Assembly (NCBI RefSeq): GCF_009674765.1
Contig: NZ_WKKF01000001.1
Location: forward strand, 1,488,001-1,552,000
From: Metabacillus idriensis
GTDB taxonomy: Bacteria > Bacillota > Bacilli > Bacillales > Bacillaceae
Length of the DNA stretch: 64,000 nucleotides
Direction: 5' to 3'
The notes under the pieces are model-generated. The model was given only the letters and a program-made list of their open reading frames with translations. It was not told where the DNA came from and did no database searches. This document shows positions 1 through 8,891 of the stretch, one piece after another (the stretch's first letter is position 1; each line of letters opens with the position of its first letter). A program made the position numbers and the translations under genes.

Positions 1-311
1 GCTTCTATCATTTTTTTCTCAAGTGAAAAAGGAAGAAGAATGGATCTTTCCAGCTGATCTTTGTCTTCATTTGCAGATAGAGAAGGATGGGCAGAGATAA
101 TTAGCGTTTCTTGATTGGTTACTATTTTTATATCTTCTGGATTAACATTTGTGAATTCTGCTTCTACGATATATTCATCACTTGTTTCAAATAAATCCAC
201 ACGGAAAGAATGGTAATCAAGCAGAGCTGAGAATGGATCTGTGAAAAATTGATTCATCCAGTCTTCAATACAGCTTAGATCAGATGGCTTAGAACGCTTT
301 TTTTTATCCAT
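1..311 (-). CDS. cotM: Spore coat protein CotM, Hsp20-like (3' end outside window)
   Basis: The reading frame runs from an ATG at 311 to the window edge, giving 103 visible residues without a stop. GGAGGT lies a few bases upstream of this ATG. The overlapping ATG at 316 is in another frame and stops quickly, so it was rejected. After a basic start and an acidic helical segment, residues from about 36 (FRVDLFETSDEYIVEAEF) have the beta-strand pattern of an alpha-crystallin domain. In B. subtilis CotM is an outer spore coat protein beside sspP-sspO-citB, and the same neighbours follow here. Family and context agree; only the C-terminus is missing. Confidence 0.85.
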   Translation of the reverse strand, partial: MDKKKRSKPSDLSCIEDWMNQFFTDPFSALLDYHSFRVDLFETSDEYIVEAEFTNVNPEDIKIVTNQETLIISAHPSLSANEDKDQLERSILLPFSLEKKMIE

Positions 312-511
312 CTCATATTGACCTCCAAAAACCATACTACTTAAATCTTATTCAGTTCATAGACAATGCGTGAATGGAAGTAAAACAAATATAGAAGAGT
401 TTAAGCATTGAAAGGGTTTACAGTGATCAGCAGAAGAGTTTTCATAAGTAATCTAAAATTTGAGGGGAGCTATATAAAATATTTTATTATTAGTGAGGAG
501 CGTTCATGCTT

Positions 512-562
512 GGCCATAAAAATAAAAATACATGAACGGATGCCTTCTGCAGAGCCGTTCAT
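512..562 (-). terminator. Intrinsic terminator of sspP
   Basis: ATGAACGG (532-539) and CCGTTCAT (555-562) form an 8-bp stem. Read on the minus strand it is followed by a T-rich stretch, just after the sspP stop. Confidence 0.65.
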
Positions 563-572
563 TTTGCTGTAT

Positions 573-719
573 TTACATATCGTGATGAGAATTATGTTTT
601 TGGCGGGTATGGTTGCGGTTTTTCACTTTTTTAGATCCGCTTAAAGGTTCAGGCTGACCCGGATTATCGCCTTTAGGTGCATTTTTGTGCATATCTTTGC
701 TGTCATTTTTATTGGCCAT
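573..719 (-). CDS. sspP: Small acid-soluble spore protein P
   Basis: A 48-residue protein beginning [19 protein letters not shown] and ending in a basic, His-rich tail ([12 protein letters not shown]). Length and sequence match SspP (CotL) of Bacillus, a minor small acid-soluble protein made in the forespore. The central [17 protein letters not shown] block is the family hallmark. AGGATGG lies upstream of the ATG. In B. subtilis sspP is the second gene of the sspO-sspP operon. Here an opposite-strand gene at 850-1113 separates the two, so sspP probably has its own promoter between 720 and 849. Confidence 0.9.
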   Translation of the reverse strand: MANKNDSKDMHKNAPKGDNPGQPEPLSGSKKVKNRNHTRQKHNSHHDM

Positions 720-849
720 GTTTTTTCACCATCCTTTCTAAATAGGATGAAACTTTTACGGTGCAAACATACAAGTTAAAGGCTGTATAATATGACCATT
801 TATGTCCAACAATAAGCTACATATCAGCATTACTACAGGAGGGAATTAT

Positions 850-1113
850 ATGCCTTATCATAAGAATAAACAGCAGGCTTTTCAGGCTGCTCAGCAAGGA
901 ACCGCCCAGGCGGAAAATATTTATCAGCAGCTTTCAGAAGACAGTTCAGATTACGGTATTCAGCTCAGCCACTTAAGAGAAGAAGTGAATGAAGCATATG
1001 AACAAATTAACAATGCACTAGAAGTGGCTTCAGAAACACAGCGTGCAACTTTAGAGCAATACAGGAAAGATCTCTCAAGAATTGTTGCAGAAGTGAATAT
1101 TGAGGAACAATAA
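850..1113 (+). CDS. Small helical hypothetical protein between sspP and sspO
   Basis: 87 residues starting MPYHKNKQQAFQAAQQGT. The ATG at 850 is preceded by AGGAGGG at ideal spacing, so it is preferred to the longer frame from 802. The protein is hydrophilic and almost wholly helical, rich in Gln, Glu and Ala, with heptad-like spacing and no membrane segment or cysteine. It resembles the small uncharacterised helical proteins common in Bacillus, but no family was assigned with confidence. It is oriented against both ssp neighbours and shares a bidirectional terminator with sspO. A spore role is only suggested by position. Confidence 0.75.
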   Translation: MPYHKNKQQAFQAAQQGTAQAENIYQQLSEDSSDYGIQLSHLREEVNEAYEQINNALEVASETQRATLEQYRKDLSRIVAEVNIEEQ

Positions 1114-1118
1114 GTTAA

Positions 1119-1145
1119 AAAACGACGGGAAATCCGTCGTTTTTT
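1119..1145. terminator. Bidirectional terminator between the 87-aa gene and sspO
   Basis: AAAACGACGG and CCGTCGTTTT form a 10-bp stem with a 5-nt loop. A-run and T-run flanks let it serve both converging genes. Confidence 0.9.
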
Positions 1146-1147
1146 GA

Positions 1148-1297
1148 TTACTGATTTTTTTTGCGTTTTTTATTATTCTGCTTCTGGGCGGCAGTTAGAG
1201 GCTCATTCGAAAATTCCTCATTATATCCAGTCCCTTTTCCTTGTGCAGAAGCAGCATTCATGCCTTCTATGACATGGTTTGCTTTACGTTTTGCCAT
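1148..1297 (-). CDS. sspO: Small acid-soluble spore protein O
   Basis: 49 residues beginning [20 protein letters not shown] and ending in a Lys/Asn/Gln-rich tail (NNKKRKKNQ). This matches SspO (CotK) of Bacillus, a minor forespore SASP. The ATG at 1297 follows a GGGGGTG Shine-Dalgarno sequence. Divergent orientation to citB is conserved with B. subtilis. The usual partner sspP is not directly downstream; it lies beyond the oppositely oriented 850-1113 gene. Sigma-G control is expected from the family but was not verified from promoter sequence. Confidence 0.92.
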   Translation of the reverse strand: MAKRKANHVIEGMNAASAQGKGTGYNEEFSNEPLTAAQKQNNKKRKKNQ

Positions 1298-1417
1298 TGT
1301 CTTTCACCCCCATGGATATAGTGTTTGTTTCTTAGAGGAAATGATGTGCGCGTTTACAATTCTTTATATTAAAAAAGTACTGAAGTTTACAACTATAAGA
1401 ACTACTTATGTAGTTTG

Positions 1418-1433
1418 ATAACAGCATTGTTAT
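1418..1433. promoter_or_regulatory. Candidate CcpC-type dyad in the citB promoter region
   Basis: ATAACAGCATTGTTAT is a perfect inverted repeat with 6-bp arms and a 4-bp spacer, about 110 bp upstream of the citB start. B. subtilis CcpC, a citrate-responsive LysR-type repressor, binds an ATAA-N7-TTAT dyad at citB. Spacing here is N8, so the assignment is an inference from sequence and position. Confidence 0.5.
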
Positions 1434-1539
1434 TTACTTATGTTAAAACATGTATTAAGATGAAATTGTGCGAATAATTTGGTGGGAGAGACCGAGGTTT
1501 CGACACACGTCGATTTTGATTTAAAAGGGGAGAAAACAT

Positions 1540-4266
1540 ATGACGAAACAACAGCAATTATCACATCACGATGTTTTCCAAGCGCGTAAAAGTTTTACAG
1601 TAGGCGGAAAAACATACAACTATTACTCATTAAAAGCATTAGAAGATGCAGGAGTCGGCAATATTTCGAAATTGCCATACTCAATTAAGGTTCTGCTTGA
1701 GTCTGTATTAAGACAAGTAGACGGAAGAGTCATCACAAAAGAACATGTTGAAAATTTAGCAAAATGGGGAACTGCAGAGCAAAAAGAGCTTGATGTGCCA
1801 TTTAAGCCATCACGTGTTATTCTGCAAGATTTCACTGGCGTGCCGGCTGTAGTAGACCTTGCCTCACTCCGTAAGGCAATGGCAGACATCGGCGGCAACC
1901 CTGATGTAATTAACCCTGAAATTACAGTAGACTTGGTAATCGACCACTCTGTACAGGTTGATAAAGCGGGAACAATGGACTCCCTGCAATTTAATATGGA
2001 ACTTGAATTTGAACGCAACGCTGAGCGCTATAAATTTTTGAGCTGGGCAAAGAAAGCGTTTAATAATTACCGCGCTGTTCCTCCTGCAACTGGAATCGTT
2101 CACCAGGTAAACCTTGAGTACCTGGCAAACGTTGTTCATGCAGTTGAAGGCGCAGACGGTACATTTGAAACATATCCAGATTCACTAGTAGGAACGGATT
2201 CACATACAACAATGATCAATGGCATCGGCGTATTAGGATGGGGTGTCGGCGGCATTGAGGCTGAAGCTGGAATGCTTGGACAGCCATCATATTTCCCTGT
2301 TCCTGAAGTAATCGGAGTAAAATTGACTGGCCAAATGCCAAATGGCACTACGGCTACTGACCTAGCGCTTAAAGTAACACAAGTCCTTCGTCAAAAAGGC
2401 GTTGTAGGCAAGTTTGTTGAATTCTTCGGACCTGGTGTACCTCAGCTTCCGCTTGCAGACCGTGCAACAATTGCCAACATGGCACCTGAATACGGCGCAA
2501 CTTGCGGTTTCTTCCCAGTAGATGATGAATCACTTGAATACATGAAGTTAACTGGCCGTGACAAGGAGCTTGTAGATGTTGTTGAGGCATACTGCAAAGA
2601 AAACGAATTGTTCTTCTCACCAGATGTAGAGCCAGTCTACACATCTGTTGTTGAAATTGATCTGTCTCAGATTGAAGCAAATCTTTCAGGTCCTAAGCGT
2701 CCTCAAGATTTAATTCCTCTATCAGCTATGCAGAAATCGTTCCAGACAGCTCTTGCTGCTCCAGCAGGCAACCAGGGCTTCGGTTTAGAAGCAGCTGAAG
2801 CTAATAAAGAGATCAGCGTAACGCTTGCAAACGGTGAAGAAACAAAAATGAAAACTGGGGCAATTGCTATTGCTGCAATTACAAGCTGCACAAACACATC
2901 TAACCCGTATGTACTGGTTGGAGCTGGTTTAGTAGCTAAAAAAGCAATCGAAAAAGGCATGAAGGTTCCTGCTTATGTGAAAACTTCTTTAGCTCCAGGC
3001 TCAAAAGTTGTAACAGGCTACCTTGAGAATTCAGGATTGCTTCCATATATGAACCAATTGGGCTTCAATGTTGTCGGTTATGGATGTACAACATGCATCG
3101 GGAACTCTGGTCCGCTTGCAGAAGAGATTGAAAAAGCAGTTGCTGAAAATGACTTGCTTGTGACTTCCGTTCTTTCAGGAAACCGTAACTTTGAAGGAAG
3201 AATTCACCCGCTTGTAAAAGGGAACTATTTGGCTTCACCTCCGTTAGTTGTAGCATATGCTTTAGCTGGAACAGTGAATATTGATCTTAAAAATGATTCA
3301 TTGGGTAAAGACAAGGATGGCAATGATGTTTTCTTCAACGATATCTGGCCTTCAATGGACGAAATCAATGAGATTGTAAAACAAACGGTAACACCGGAGC
3401 TCTTCCGTCAGGAATATGGCAGAGTATTTGATGATAACGAGCGCTGGAATGCGATTCAGACGACAGATGAGGCATTGTATCAGTGGGATCAGGATTCCAC
3501 TTACATTCAAAATCCTCCTTTCTTTGAAAATTTAAATCCAGAGCCGGGTCTAGTTGAGCCGCTTACGAACTTGCGCGTTGTTGCAAAATTCGGAGATTCA
3601 GTTACAACTGATCATATCTCGCCAGCTGGTTCAATCGGGAAAGATACTCCTGCAGGCCGTTACCTTCAGGAAAAAGGCGTCAGTCCGAGAGAATTTAACT
3701 CATACGGATCTCGCCGCGGAAATCATGAAGTGATGATGCGCGGAACATTTGCAAATATCCGCATCAAAAACCAAGTAGCACCAGGAACAGAGGGCGGCTA
3801 CACAACTTACTGGCCAACAGGCGAAGTGACTTCTATCTATGACGCTTGCATGAAGTACAAACAAGATGGAACAGGTCTTGTCGTTCTTGCCGGCAAAGAT
3901 TATGGCATGGGAAGCTCACGTGACTGGGCAGCAAAAGGCACAAACCTTCTAGGGATTAAAACAGTTATTGCTGAAAGCTTTGAGCGTATTCACAGAAGCA
4001 ACCTTGTTTTCATGGGTGTTCTGCCGCTTCAGTTCAAACAAGGTGAAAGTGCTGAAGTACTTGGCTTAACTGGTAAAGAAACAATCGAAGTTCTGATTGA
4101 TGAGACAGTTAAACCTCGCGACCATGTTCAAGTAAGAGCAATAGATGAAGAAGGCAGTGTAAAAGAATTTGAAGTGCTTGTCCGTTTCGACAGTGATGTT
4201 GAAGTTGACTACTACCGTCACGGCGGCATCCTTCAAATGGTGCTGCGCGAAAAGATTAAAGGCTAA
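1540..4266 (+). CDS. citB: Aconitate hydratase (aconitase A)
   Basis: 908 residues, full length for bacterial aconitase A. It interconverts citrate and isocitrate in the TCA cycle using a [4Fe-4S] cluster. The cluster cysteines are visible in SCTNTSNP (about residue 449) and [11 protein letters not shown] (about 516 and 519). The C-terminal swivel domain carries [15 protein letters not shown] and [22 protein letters not shown] precedes the ATG. In B. subtilis the apo-enzyme also acts as an iron-responsive RNA-binding protein; the same is possible here but not shown. The gene is monocistronic: a terminator follows at once and a CcpC-like dyad lies upstream. Confidence 0.98.
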   Translation: MTKQQQLSHHDVFQARKSFTVGGKTYNYYSLKALEDAGVGNISKLPYSIKVLLESVLRQVDGRVITKEHVENLAKWGTAEQKELDVPFKPSRVILQDFTGVPAVVDLASLRKAMADIGGNPDVINPEITVDLVIDHSVQVDKAGTMDSLQFNMELEFERNAERYKFLSWAKKAFNNYRAVPPATGIVHQVNLEYLANVVHAVEGADGTFETYPDSLVGTDSHTTMINGIGVLGWGVGGIEAEAGMLGQPSYFPVPEVIGVKLTGQMPNGTTATDLALKVTQVLRQKGVVGKFVEFFGPGVPQLPLADRATIANMAPEYGATCGFFPVDDESLEYMKLTGRDKELVDVVEAYCKENELFFSPDVEPVYTSVVEIDLSQIEANLSGPKRPQDLIPLSAMQKSFQTALAAPAGNQGFGLEAAEANKEISVTLANGEETKMKTGAIAIAAITSCTNTSNPYVLVGAGLVAKKAIEKGMKVPAYVKTSLAPGSKVVTGYLENSGLLPYMNQLGFNVVGYGCTTCIGNSGPLAEEIEKAVAENDLLVTSVLSGNRNFEGRIHPLVKGNYLASPPLVVAYALAGTVNIDLKNDSLGKDKDGNDVFFNDIWPSMDEINEIVKQTVTPELFRQEYGRVFDDNERWNAIQTTDEALYQWDQDSTYIQNPPFFENLNPEPGLVEPLTNLRVVAKFGDSVTTDHISPAGSIGKDTPAGRYLQEKGVSPREFNSYGSRRGNHEVMMRGTFANIRIKNQVAPGTEGGYTTYWPTGEVTSIYDACMKYKQDGTGLVVLAGKDYGMGSSRDWAAKGTNLLGIKTVIAESFERIHRSNLVFMGVLPLQFKQGESAEVLGLTGKETIEVLIDETVKPRDHVQVRAIDEEGSVKEFEVLVRFDSDVEVDYYRHGGILQMVLREKIKG

Positions 4267-4272
4267 ATGATG

Positions 4273-4302
4273 AAAAGGACGGAGTTTCCGTCCTTTTTTT
4301 TC
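4273..4302 (+). terminator. citB terminator
   Basis: AAAAGGACGGA and TCCGTCCTTTT form an 11-bp stem with a 3-nt loop followed by a T-run, 7 bases after the stop. Confidence 0.95.
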
Positions 4303-4424
4303 GTGGTTTTATTGTTCTTTTTAAAAAGAGATGATTTAATAAAATAGAGCGTATTTAGGTGGTTGTCCTAATACCATCACACTTACATATAATTGAATTA
4401 TAAGGGATAAGCAGCAAGGGGGAA

Positions 4425-4937
4425 ATGAAATTGAAACGAATACTCGCCATTGGTCTGCTGGTATTTTTAGCGGGCTATGCAGTCTGGTTTGCCATCTTGC
4501 CTAAAGAACCTAAAGAAGGGCTGGAGATTGGAAACAAGCCGCCTGAATTCGAACTTGAAATGTTAAATGGAGAAAACGTTCAGTTAGATGACGTTAAAGG
4601 CAAAAAAGTGATGGTGAATTTTTGGGCTACTTGGTGTCCGCCGTGCGAAGCGGAGATGCCTGAAATGCAAAAGCTGCAGAATGAGCATCCGGATAATCTG
4701 GTTGTTCTTGCTGTAAATATGACGAATGCTGAAAAAAGCAGAGAAGATGTTGAGTCATTTATCTCCAAACGAAAACTTACCTTTCCTGTAGCCTTGGATA
4801 AGGATGGAAGAGTAAGTGTTCAATATGAAGTTTATTCATATCCTACAACTTATTTTCTGGATGAAGAAGGAAACATTATGAATATTTCCCGCGGTGCAAT
4901 GACTAAGGAAACAATGGAAAAGCTGCTGGAACTGTAA
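4425..4937 (+). CDS. yneN: Membrane-anchored thioredoxin-like (TlpA/ResA-type) protein
   Basis: 170 residues, the same length as B. subtilis YneN. An N-terminal hydrophobic segment (about residues 4-24) acts as an uncleaved anchor, followed by an extracytoplasmic TlpA/AhpC-TSA fold. The redox motif WCPPC is at residues 70-74, and the cis-Pro region SYPTTYFLD is near the C-terminus. This suggests thiol-disulfide exchange outside the membrane, as for ResA-type proteins. The partner substrate is unknown. AAGGGGGAA precedes the ATG. The position after citB is conserved in Bacillus, and the gene is closed by its own terminator. Confidence 0.92.
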   Translation: MKLKRILAIGLLVFLAGYAVWFAILPKEPKEGLEIGNKPPEFELEMLNGENVQLDDVKGKKVMVNFWATWCPPCEAEMPEMQKLQNEHPDNLVVLAVNMTNAEKSREDVESFISKRKLTFPVALDKDGRVSVQYEVYSYPTTYFLDEEGNIMNISRGAMTKETMEKLLEL

Positions 4938-4944
4938 CTGTAAG

Positions 4945-4977
4945 AGACTGTTCATATTATTTGAACAGTCTTTTTTT
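4945..4977 (+). terminator. yneN terminator
   Basis: AGACTGTTCA and TGAACAGTCT form a 10-bp stem followed by seven T. Confidence 0.95.
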
Positions 4978-5051
4978 GTTTTTTCTAAAAACTTGTACTA
5001 TTTTTCTTGATTATGGCAAAACTGAATATATTACGTATGGAGGTGTCCCGC

Positions 5052-5183
5052 TTGAGAAAAATTAAAAAAATGACATTTGAGGAATTAGTTCTTGAAAATA
5101 AGAAGGAATTGCTGAAGGACCAGGAAGCTTTAAACCGGCTCGAAGAGAGAGTAGAGCAAAGGCTGCTGGATAAGCTCAGCTAA
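5052..5183 (+). CDS. FbpB-like small basic protein
   Basis: 43 residues starting at TTG (MRKIKKMTFEELVLENKKEL). GGAGGTGT is 7 bases upstream, so the TTG is preferred to the internal ATG at 5070. The pattern basic N-terminus, then TFEELV.ENK.ELL.D..AL.R.EERVE, matches the Fur-regulated basic protein B family. B. subtilis FbpB is a small protein that works with the FsrA sRNA in iron sparing. No convincing Fur box is visible upstream here, so iron control is not supported by the sequence. Its position between citB and yneN (iron-enzyme gene nearby) and sspN may be chance. Confidence 0.7.
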   Translation: MRKIKKMTFEELVLENKKELLKDQEALNRLEERVEQRLLDKLS

Positions 5184-5251
5184 ATCCCCAACACTTGGCT
5201 GTTATGATTGCCGCACAACTGGTGAAGATAAAAGTGAGGAGGCGAAAGATC

Positions 5252-5395
5252 ATGACAAACTCGAATGATAAACAAAGCCATTTCACTCCAAACCACATTG
5301 GAACAAAATCAAGAGGTTTTGGCGGGAATAAAGGGAAAAAAATGCAAAATAAATCACATGAACATGCTCAGGTAATGCAAACAAAAGGTGAGTAA
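5252..5395 (+). CDS. sspN: Small acid-soluble spore protein N
   Basis: 47 residues beginning MTNSNDKQSHFTPNHIGTKS and ending HAQVMQTKGE. The PNHIGTK and MQTKGE blocks match SspN of Bacillus (48 aa). AGGAGG lies about 10 bases before the ATG at 5252. An upstream in-frame ATG at 5195 was rejected because the extension does not fit the family. In B. subtilis sspN and tlp form a forespore operon, and tlp follows here 94 bases later. An imperfect hairpin (ATGTAAAC with GTTTGCAT, about 5424-5449) lies between them and may limit read-through. Confidence 0.92.
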   Translation: MTNSNDKQSHFTPNHIGTKSRGFGGNKGKKMQNKSHEHAQVMQTKGE

Positions 5396-5489
5396 GCAAA
5401 AAAATGTTTCCATAAAATTATTATGTAAACTTACCGTCTGTTTGCATTTCTTCTTATTTTAATCAAATTTTAAAAAAGGATGTGTTCAC

Positions 5490-5720
5490 ATGGGTTATAA
5501 AGCAAATCCAGACGATCGTTCAGATAATGTTGAAAAGCTGCAGGATATGGTCCAAAATACAATCGAAAATATTGAAAAGGCACAAGAGACGGCAGAGTTT
5601 TCAAGCGGCGAAGAAAGAGCACGCATTGAAGCTAAAAACCACCGCCGTGAAGAAAGTCTTGAAGGTTTCCGTGCTGAAATCAGGGATGAGGCCACTGCAC
5701 GCGAGAATGGCTATAAATAA
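5490..5720 (+). CDS. tlp: Small acid-soluble spore protein Tlp
   Basis: 76 residues, acidic and helical, beginning [20 protein letters not shown]. The [12 protein letters not shown] motif and the [11 protein letters not shown] repeat-like centre match the thioredoxin-like protein Tlp of Bacillus spores. The frame from 5482 is a shadow. AAAAAAGGATG lies upstream. It is the second gene of the sspN-tlp pair and is closed by a terminator. Its molecular role in the forespore is not established. Confidence 0.93.
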   Translation: MGYKANPDDRSDNVEKLQDMVQNTIENIEKAQETAEFSSGEERARIEAKNHRREESLEGFRAEIRDEATARENGYK

Positions 5721-5728
5721 CTAAAAAC

Positions 5729-5758
5729 AAGGGATGTCCTAAAAAAGGGACATCCTTT
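5729..5758 (+). terminator. tlp terminator
   Basis: GGATGTCC and GGACATCC form an 8-bp stem with a T-containing tail directly after tlp. Confidence 0.85.
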
Positions 5759-5846
5759 ATCTTTTGTATGAAAAAGAGAGCGTATGGTATGATAATATTT
5801 ATTCATTGACCTAAATTTTGGTGCTTCATAAGGAGAGGGAACACAT

Positions 5847-6263
5847 ATGCATGTTTCAAAAAAAGAGATAGAAATAAGGTATGCAGAAACCGATCAGATG
5901 GGTGTCGTTTATCATGCGAATTATTTAGTATGGATGGAAGTGGGCAGAACGCAGCTGATTTCTGATCTGGGCTTTTCATATGCAGATATGGAGAAAGAAG
6001 GAATTATCTCACCAGTTATTGATCTGCAGGTTCAGTATAAAAAACCGATGAAATACGGGGAGACAGTCAGAGTACATACTTGGATAGAAGAATATAACGG
6101 CTTCAAAGTGGCATACGGCTACGAAATGTACACACCTGAGGGAGAACTGGCTCTTCAGGCAGTTTCAAACCATGTGTGCGTCAAAAAAGAAAATTTCAAA
6201 CCGATTCAAATCCGTAAAAAATATCCGGAATGGCACGCGGCATATGAAAAAGCGAAAAAGTAG
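5847..6263 (+). CDS. yneP: Acyl-CoA thioesterase, hotdog fold
   Basis: 138 residues, the same length as B. subtilis YneP, with the 4-hydroxybenzoyl-CoA thioesterase signature RYAETDQMGVVYHANYL at residues 10-26, including the catalytic Asp. It is expected to hydrolyse acyl-CoA thioesters in the cytosol; the chain specificity cannot be read from sequence. AGGAGAGGG precedes the ATG. yneQ follows after only 8 bases, so the two are probably cotranscribed. Confidence 0.92.
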   Translation: MHVSKKEIEIRYAETDQMGVVYHANYLVWMEVGRTQLISDLGFSYADMEKEGIISPVIDLQVQYKKPMKYGETVRVHTWIEEYNGFKVAYGYEMYTPEGELALQAVSNHVCVKKENFKPIQIRKKYPEWHAAYEKAKK

Positions 6264-6271
6264 GGATTTCA

Positions 6272-6574
6272 GTGGCATTTGGAATTAAACGCAAAGAACT
6301 TGCTGATTGGAAAGTGCAGGTAGCAAAAGGAGAGCTTGCATTTCTGACCCATTTTTGGACAGATCCAAGATTTCCTGCCTCTCACGCAGTTACAAAAGCA
6401 GGCTGCTCTGATTTGCCTAAACTCATCGAATGGGGAGAAATCTTTGGATTAAGGAAAGAGTGGATTCATCATGACAAGGATTTTCCGCATTTTGACCTTA
6501 TGGGAGATGTCCAAATTCGAGTATTAGAAGCACATAACCTTGTTGAACATATTAAGCGTTTCCGTTTACGTTAA
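6272..6574 (+). CDS. yneQ: Conserved hypothetical protein YneQ
   Basis: 100 residues from a GTG start (MAFGIKRKELADWKVQVAKG). It matches the small cytosolic YneQ proteins that follow yneP in Bacillus. HFWTDPRFP and the C-terminal LVEHIKRFRLR look family-specific. One Cys and several His are present, but no catalytic motif was recognised. The Shine-Dalgarno sequence is weak (AGGGAT), consistent with translational coupling to yneP 8 bases upstream. Function is unknown. Confidence 0.88.
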   Translation: MAFGIKRKELADWKVQVAKGELAFLTHFWTDPRFPASHAVTKAGCSDLPKLIEWGEIFGLRKEWIHHDKDFPHFDLMGDVQIRVLEAHNLVEHIKRFRLR

Positions 6575-6607
6575 AAAAACCGCAGATTATTTATCTGCGG
6601 TTTTTTT
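6574..6607. terminator. Bidirectional terminator between yneQ and yneR
   Basis: ACCGCAGAT and ATCTGCGGT form a 9-bp stem, flanked by an A-run and a T-run, between converging genes. Confidence 0.95.
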
Positions 6608-6889
6608 ATAATCAAAAACGGGTTCCCCTTTTTTTTCGTCAAAGTCAATGACCAAGTCGTTCTGATCGAAATACCATATGTCACTTTCTTCAATAAAAAA
6701 GATTATCCCGTTTTTTTCTGTTTTTGCGCCGGCTTCCTTTGGCTGATCTTTCACTACACCTAAAGAAAAACCCTTTTGAATGGTGCTGTTTCCTCCGTAA
6801 CGTACAAAAAATCGAAACGAATCTCCGCTTGCAACATTCATTTCCTTCTGATACCACTCTGCAGCTTTGTCACTAATATGTATATTCAA
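6587..6889 (-). CDS. yneR: HesB/YadR-family protein YneR
   Basis: 100 residues starting MNIHISDKAAEWYQKEM with the HesB-like sequence FRFFVRYGGNSTIQKGFSLG. The three cysteines that A-type Fe-S carriers use are absent; there is no Cys at all, so it is not a classic iron-sulfur carrier. The B. subtilis orthologue has been reported as a pyruvate dehydrogenase inhibitor (PdhI); that role is transferred by orthology, not seen here. GAAGGAG precedes the ATG. The C-terminus overlaps the shared terminator with yneQ. Confidence 0.88.
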   Translation of the reverse strand: MNIHISDKAAEWYQKEMNVASGDSFRFFVRYGGNSTIQKGFSLGVVKDQPKEAGAKTEKNGIIFFIEESDIWYFDQNDLVIDFDEKKGEPVFDYKKTADK

Positions 6890-6959
6890 TGAGTATCACT
6901 CCTTCTCTCATACGATACCACGAAAAGACAATTCAAAAACAGAATGATGCAAATTACTT

Positions 6960-8081
6960 TTATTTTTCTTCATTTAAATGCTGAAACATGTGCTCTTGAA
7001 TCTCTTTATTTTGCGTCTGATCAACATTTTTCAGCTCTTTTAAACGGTAAGCCCGATTGTTTTGACTGACGACAATTGTCGGAATGAACCCTGGGTCCGT
7101 CAGCTCCACTTTTTTAGTTCCATTAGTAAGTGCTTTCGTCAGATTTATGGAGAAAATTCCGCCGATTTCTTTGTATTCACCAACTTGACCTGATAGGAAG
7201 TTTCCTAAAGAATATACGACAAATGTTTTATTTCCATCTTTTCCTTTTACCCATTCCATCGGCTGAAGGACATGGGGATGATGACCGATAACTAAATGAA
7301 CGCCTTGATCAGCCAGAAACTGTGCAAGCTCCTGCTGCTCCTCATTAGGAAGCCGGATATATTCCACTCCCCAGTGCATGCTTACAATAACGGCATCTGA
7401 AAGCTTCTTCATTTCTTCAATATCTTTCATCATTTTCGGCTTATCAATTAAGTTTACGAGATGAGGTTTTCCTTCTGGAACCGGAATGCCGTTAGTGCCG
7501 TATGTATAAGCCAAAAACCCTAATTTCACGCCATTTTTGTTGATGACCCGTGGTGTATCAGCATCTTGACTGTTGCGGTACCCGCCAACATAAGGCATCC
7601 CGATTTCATCATAGCGGTCTGTCGCATTCAATATGGCCTTCTCGCCGCGGTCAAGCGTGTGATTGTTGGCAATCCCGGCTATATCAACACCTGCATCCTG
7701 AAAAGCATCAACTACCTCAAATGGGCTGTTAAATGATGGATAAGTGGATAAACCAATTTCAGTGCCGCCAATCATTGTTTCCTGATTGGCGAATGTGATG
7801 TCACTCTTGCCTAACAAAGGTTTTACCTCTTTTAACATTGGTTTGAAATCATAAGTGCTGCCTGTTTTAGCATCATTGTATACGCGCCCGTGAATTAATA
7901 TATCTCCGATTGCCGAGAGTGTAACGGTTGATTTGAAGGATTTGGGCGGCTGATTCACATTCATTCCAGAATGCGCTTTCACAGGGTATTCCTTATCTTC
8001 CTTTGGTTCAGCCAAAAGAAAGAATGCCGTTCCGATTAAGCCCAGCAGAACGACAGCTGAGAGGATCCATTTCTTCATCAT
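6960..8081 (-). CDS. CapA-family membrane-anchored metallophosphatase-fold protein
   Basis: 373 residues. An N-terminal hydrophobic anchor (about residues 4-24) is followed by a PGA_cap/CapA domain. Calcineurin-like blocks are visible: SAIGDILIHGRVYN, FANQETMIGG, IANNHTLDRG and VIGHHPHVLQP. CapA/PgsA proteins take part in poly-gamma-glutamate or other polymer export. No capB, capC or other polymer gene is nearby, so this is an orphan copy with unknown substrate. The start is ATGATG after AGGAGAAAACA; the second ATG is equally possible. Confidence 0.85.
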   Translation of the reverse strand: MMKKWILSAVVLLGLIGTAFFLLAEPKEDKEYPVKAHSGMNVNQPPKSFKSTVTLSAIGDILIHGRVYNDAKTGSTYDFKPMLKEVKPLLGKSDITFANQETMIGGTEIGLSTYPSFNSPFEVVDAFQDAGVDIAGIANNHTLDRGEKAILNATDRYDEIGMPYVGGYRNSQDADTPRVINKNGVKLGFLAYTYGTNGIPVPEGKPHLVNLIDKPKMMKDIEEMKKLSDAVIVSMHWGVEYIRLPNEEQQELAQFLADQGVHLVIGHHPHVLQPMEWVKGKDGNKTFVVYSLGNFLSGQVGEYKEIGGIFSINLTKALTNGTKKVELTDPGFIPTIVVSQNNRAYRLKELKNVDQTQNKEIQEHMFQHLNEEK

Positions 8082-8164
8082 GTTGTTTTCTCCTATAATT
8101 ATTCTTTTTTTCTTATCATAAACGATAGGATAAAAAAAGGAAATCCTATATATGCTGTAGAAAA

Positions 8165-8193
8165 TTTAAAAAAAGCTGCCCGGGGGCAGCTTT
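8165..8193 (-). terminator. plsY terminator
   Basis: AAAGCTGCCC and GGGCAGCTTT form a 10-bp stem with a T-run on the minus strand. It overlaps the plsY stop codon. Confidence 0.9.
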
Positions 8194-8776
8194 AAATCCA
8201 TTTTACTTTAGGTTCTGTTTTCTCTCTTATACGTTTAATATTGGCGCGATGACGGTATATAACAAAAAGGGACAGAATGCTGACGACTGCAATTAATACC
8301 GGATCACCGATGAAAATGCTGAAAATAATTGCATAGATGCCAGTAAGCATGGATGACAGCGATACATACTTTGATAAGTATAGGAAGAGGAAAAAGACAG
8401 CAAGCATCGTCACGAACATAAGCGGTGCCGAGAACAAGAGAATTCCTCCTGAAGTAGCAACTGCTTTACCGCCTTTGAAATTGGCGAACAGCGGGTACGT
8501 ATGGCCGATGACAGCGAAGATTCCGATCAGCAGCGGATGCACGTTTTCCAGTCCAAAAAAGTATGGGAGAGATGCTGCAAGCGTTCCTTTTAATATATCC
8601 GCAATGGTCACAAGCAGTCCTGCTTTTACACCAAGAGTACGGAATGTATTCGTTCCTCCCAGATTTCCGCTTCCATGTTCACGGATATCAATTCCGTATC
8701 CCACTTTCCCGACAATAAGGCCAGAAGGAATGGAACCGAGTAAATAAGCTAAAATAATAATGGCTGCAATAATCAA
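8192..8776 (-). CDS. plsY: Glycerol-3-phosphate acyltransferase PlsY
   Basis: 194 residues, a multi-pass membrane protein. PlsY transfers an acyl group from acyl-phosphate to sn-1 of glycerol-3-phosphate, the first step of membrane phospholipid synthesis. The three conserved loops are present: [11 protein letters not shown] (about 14-24), [16 protein letters not shown] (about 34-49) and [12 protein letters not shown] (about 100-111). AAGGAGAGCGG precedes the ATG. In B. subtilis the gene is yneS and is likewise divergent from yneT. Confidence 0.97.
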   Translation of the reverse strand: MIIAAIIILAYLLGSIPSGLIVGKVGYGIDIREHGSGNLGGTNTFRTLGVKAGLLVTIADILKGTLAASLPYFFGLENVHPLLIGIFAVIGHTYPLFANFKGGKAVATSGGILLFSAPLMFVTMLAVFFLFLYLSKYVSLSSMLTGIYAIIFSIFIGDPVLIAVVSILSLFVIYRHRANIKRIREKTEPKVKWI

Positions 8777-8891
8777 TGGATCCGCTCTCCTTAATCTATA
8801 ATTGAATAAAACTATTTTATCATGTAACTAGCACTTAAGACTACGTCATAAAAAAGAAACGAAAAAAAATCATGCAAAAGGAGTTTTTACT

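Noticed and set aside
408-644. 78-residue plus-strand ORF at the left end
   Set aside because: It runs antisense through the sspP terminator and 3' end, has no RBS and no protein-like composition.
1161-1418. 85-residue plus-strand ORF
   Set aside because: Antisense shadow of sspO and its upstream region.
5482-5724. Plus-strand ORF beginning near tlp
   Set aside because: Same region in another frame; the tlp frame from 5490 matches a known spore protein and has the RBS.
6587-6889. YneR as an Fe-S cluster carrier
   Set aside because: It has the HesB fold pattern but no cysteine at all.
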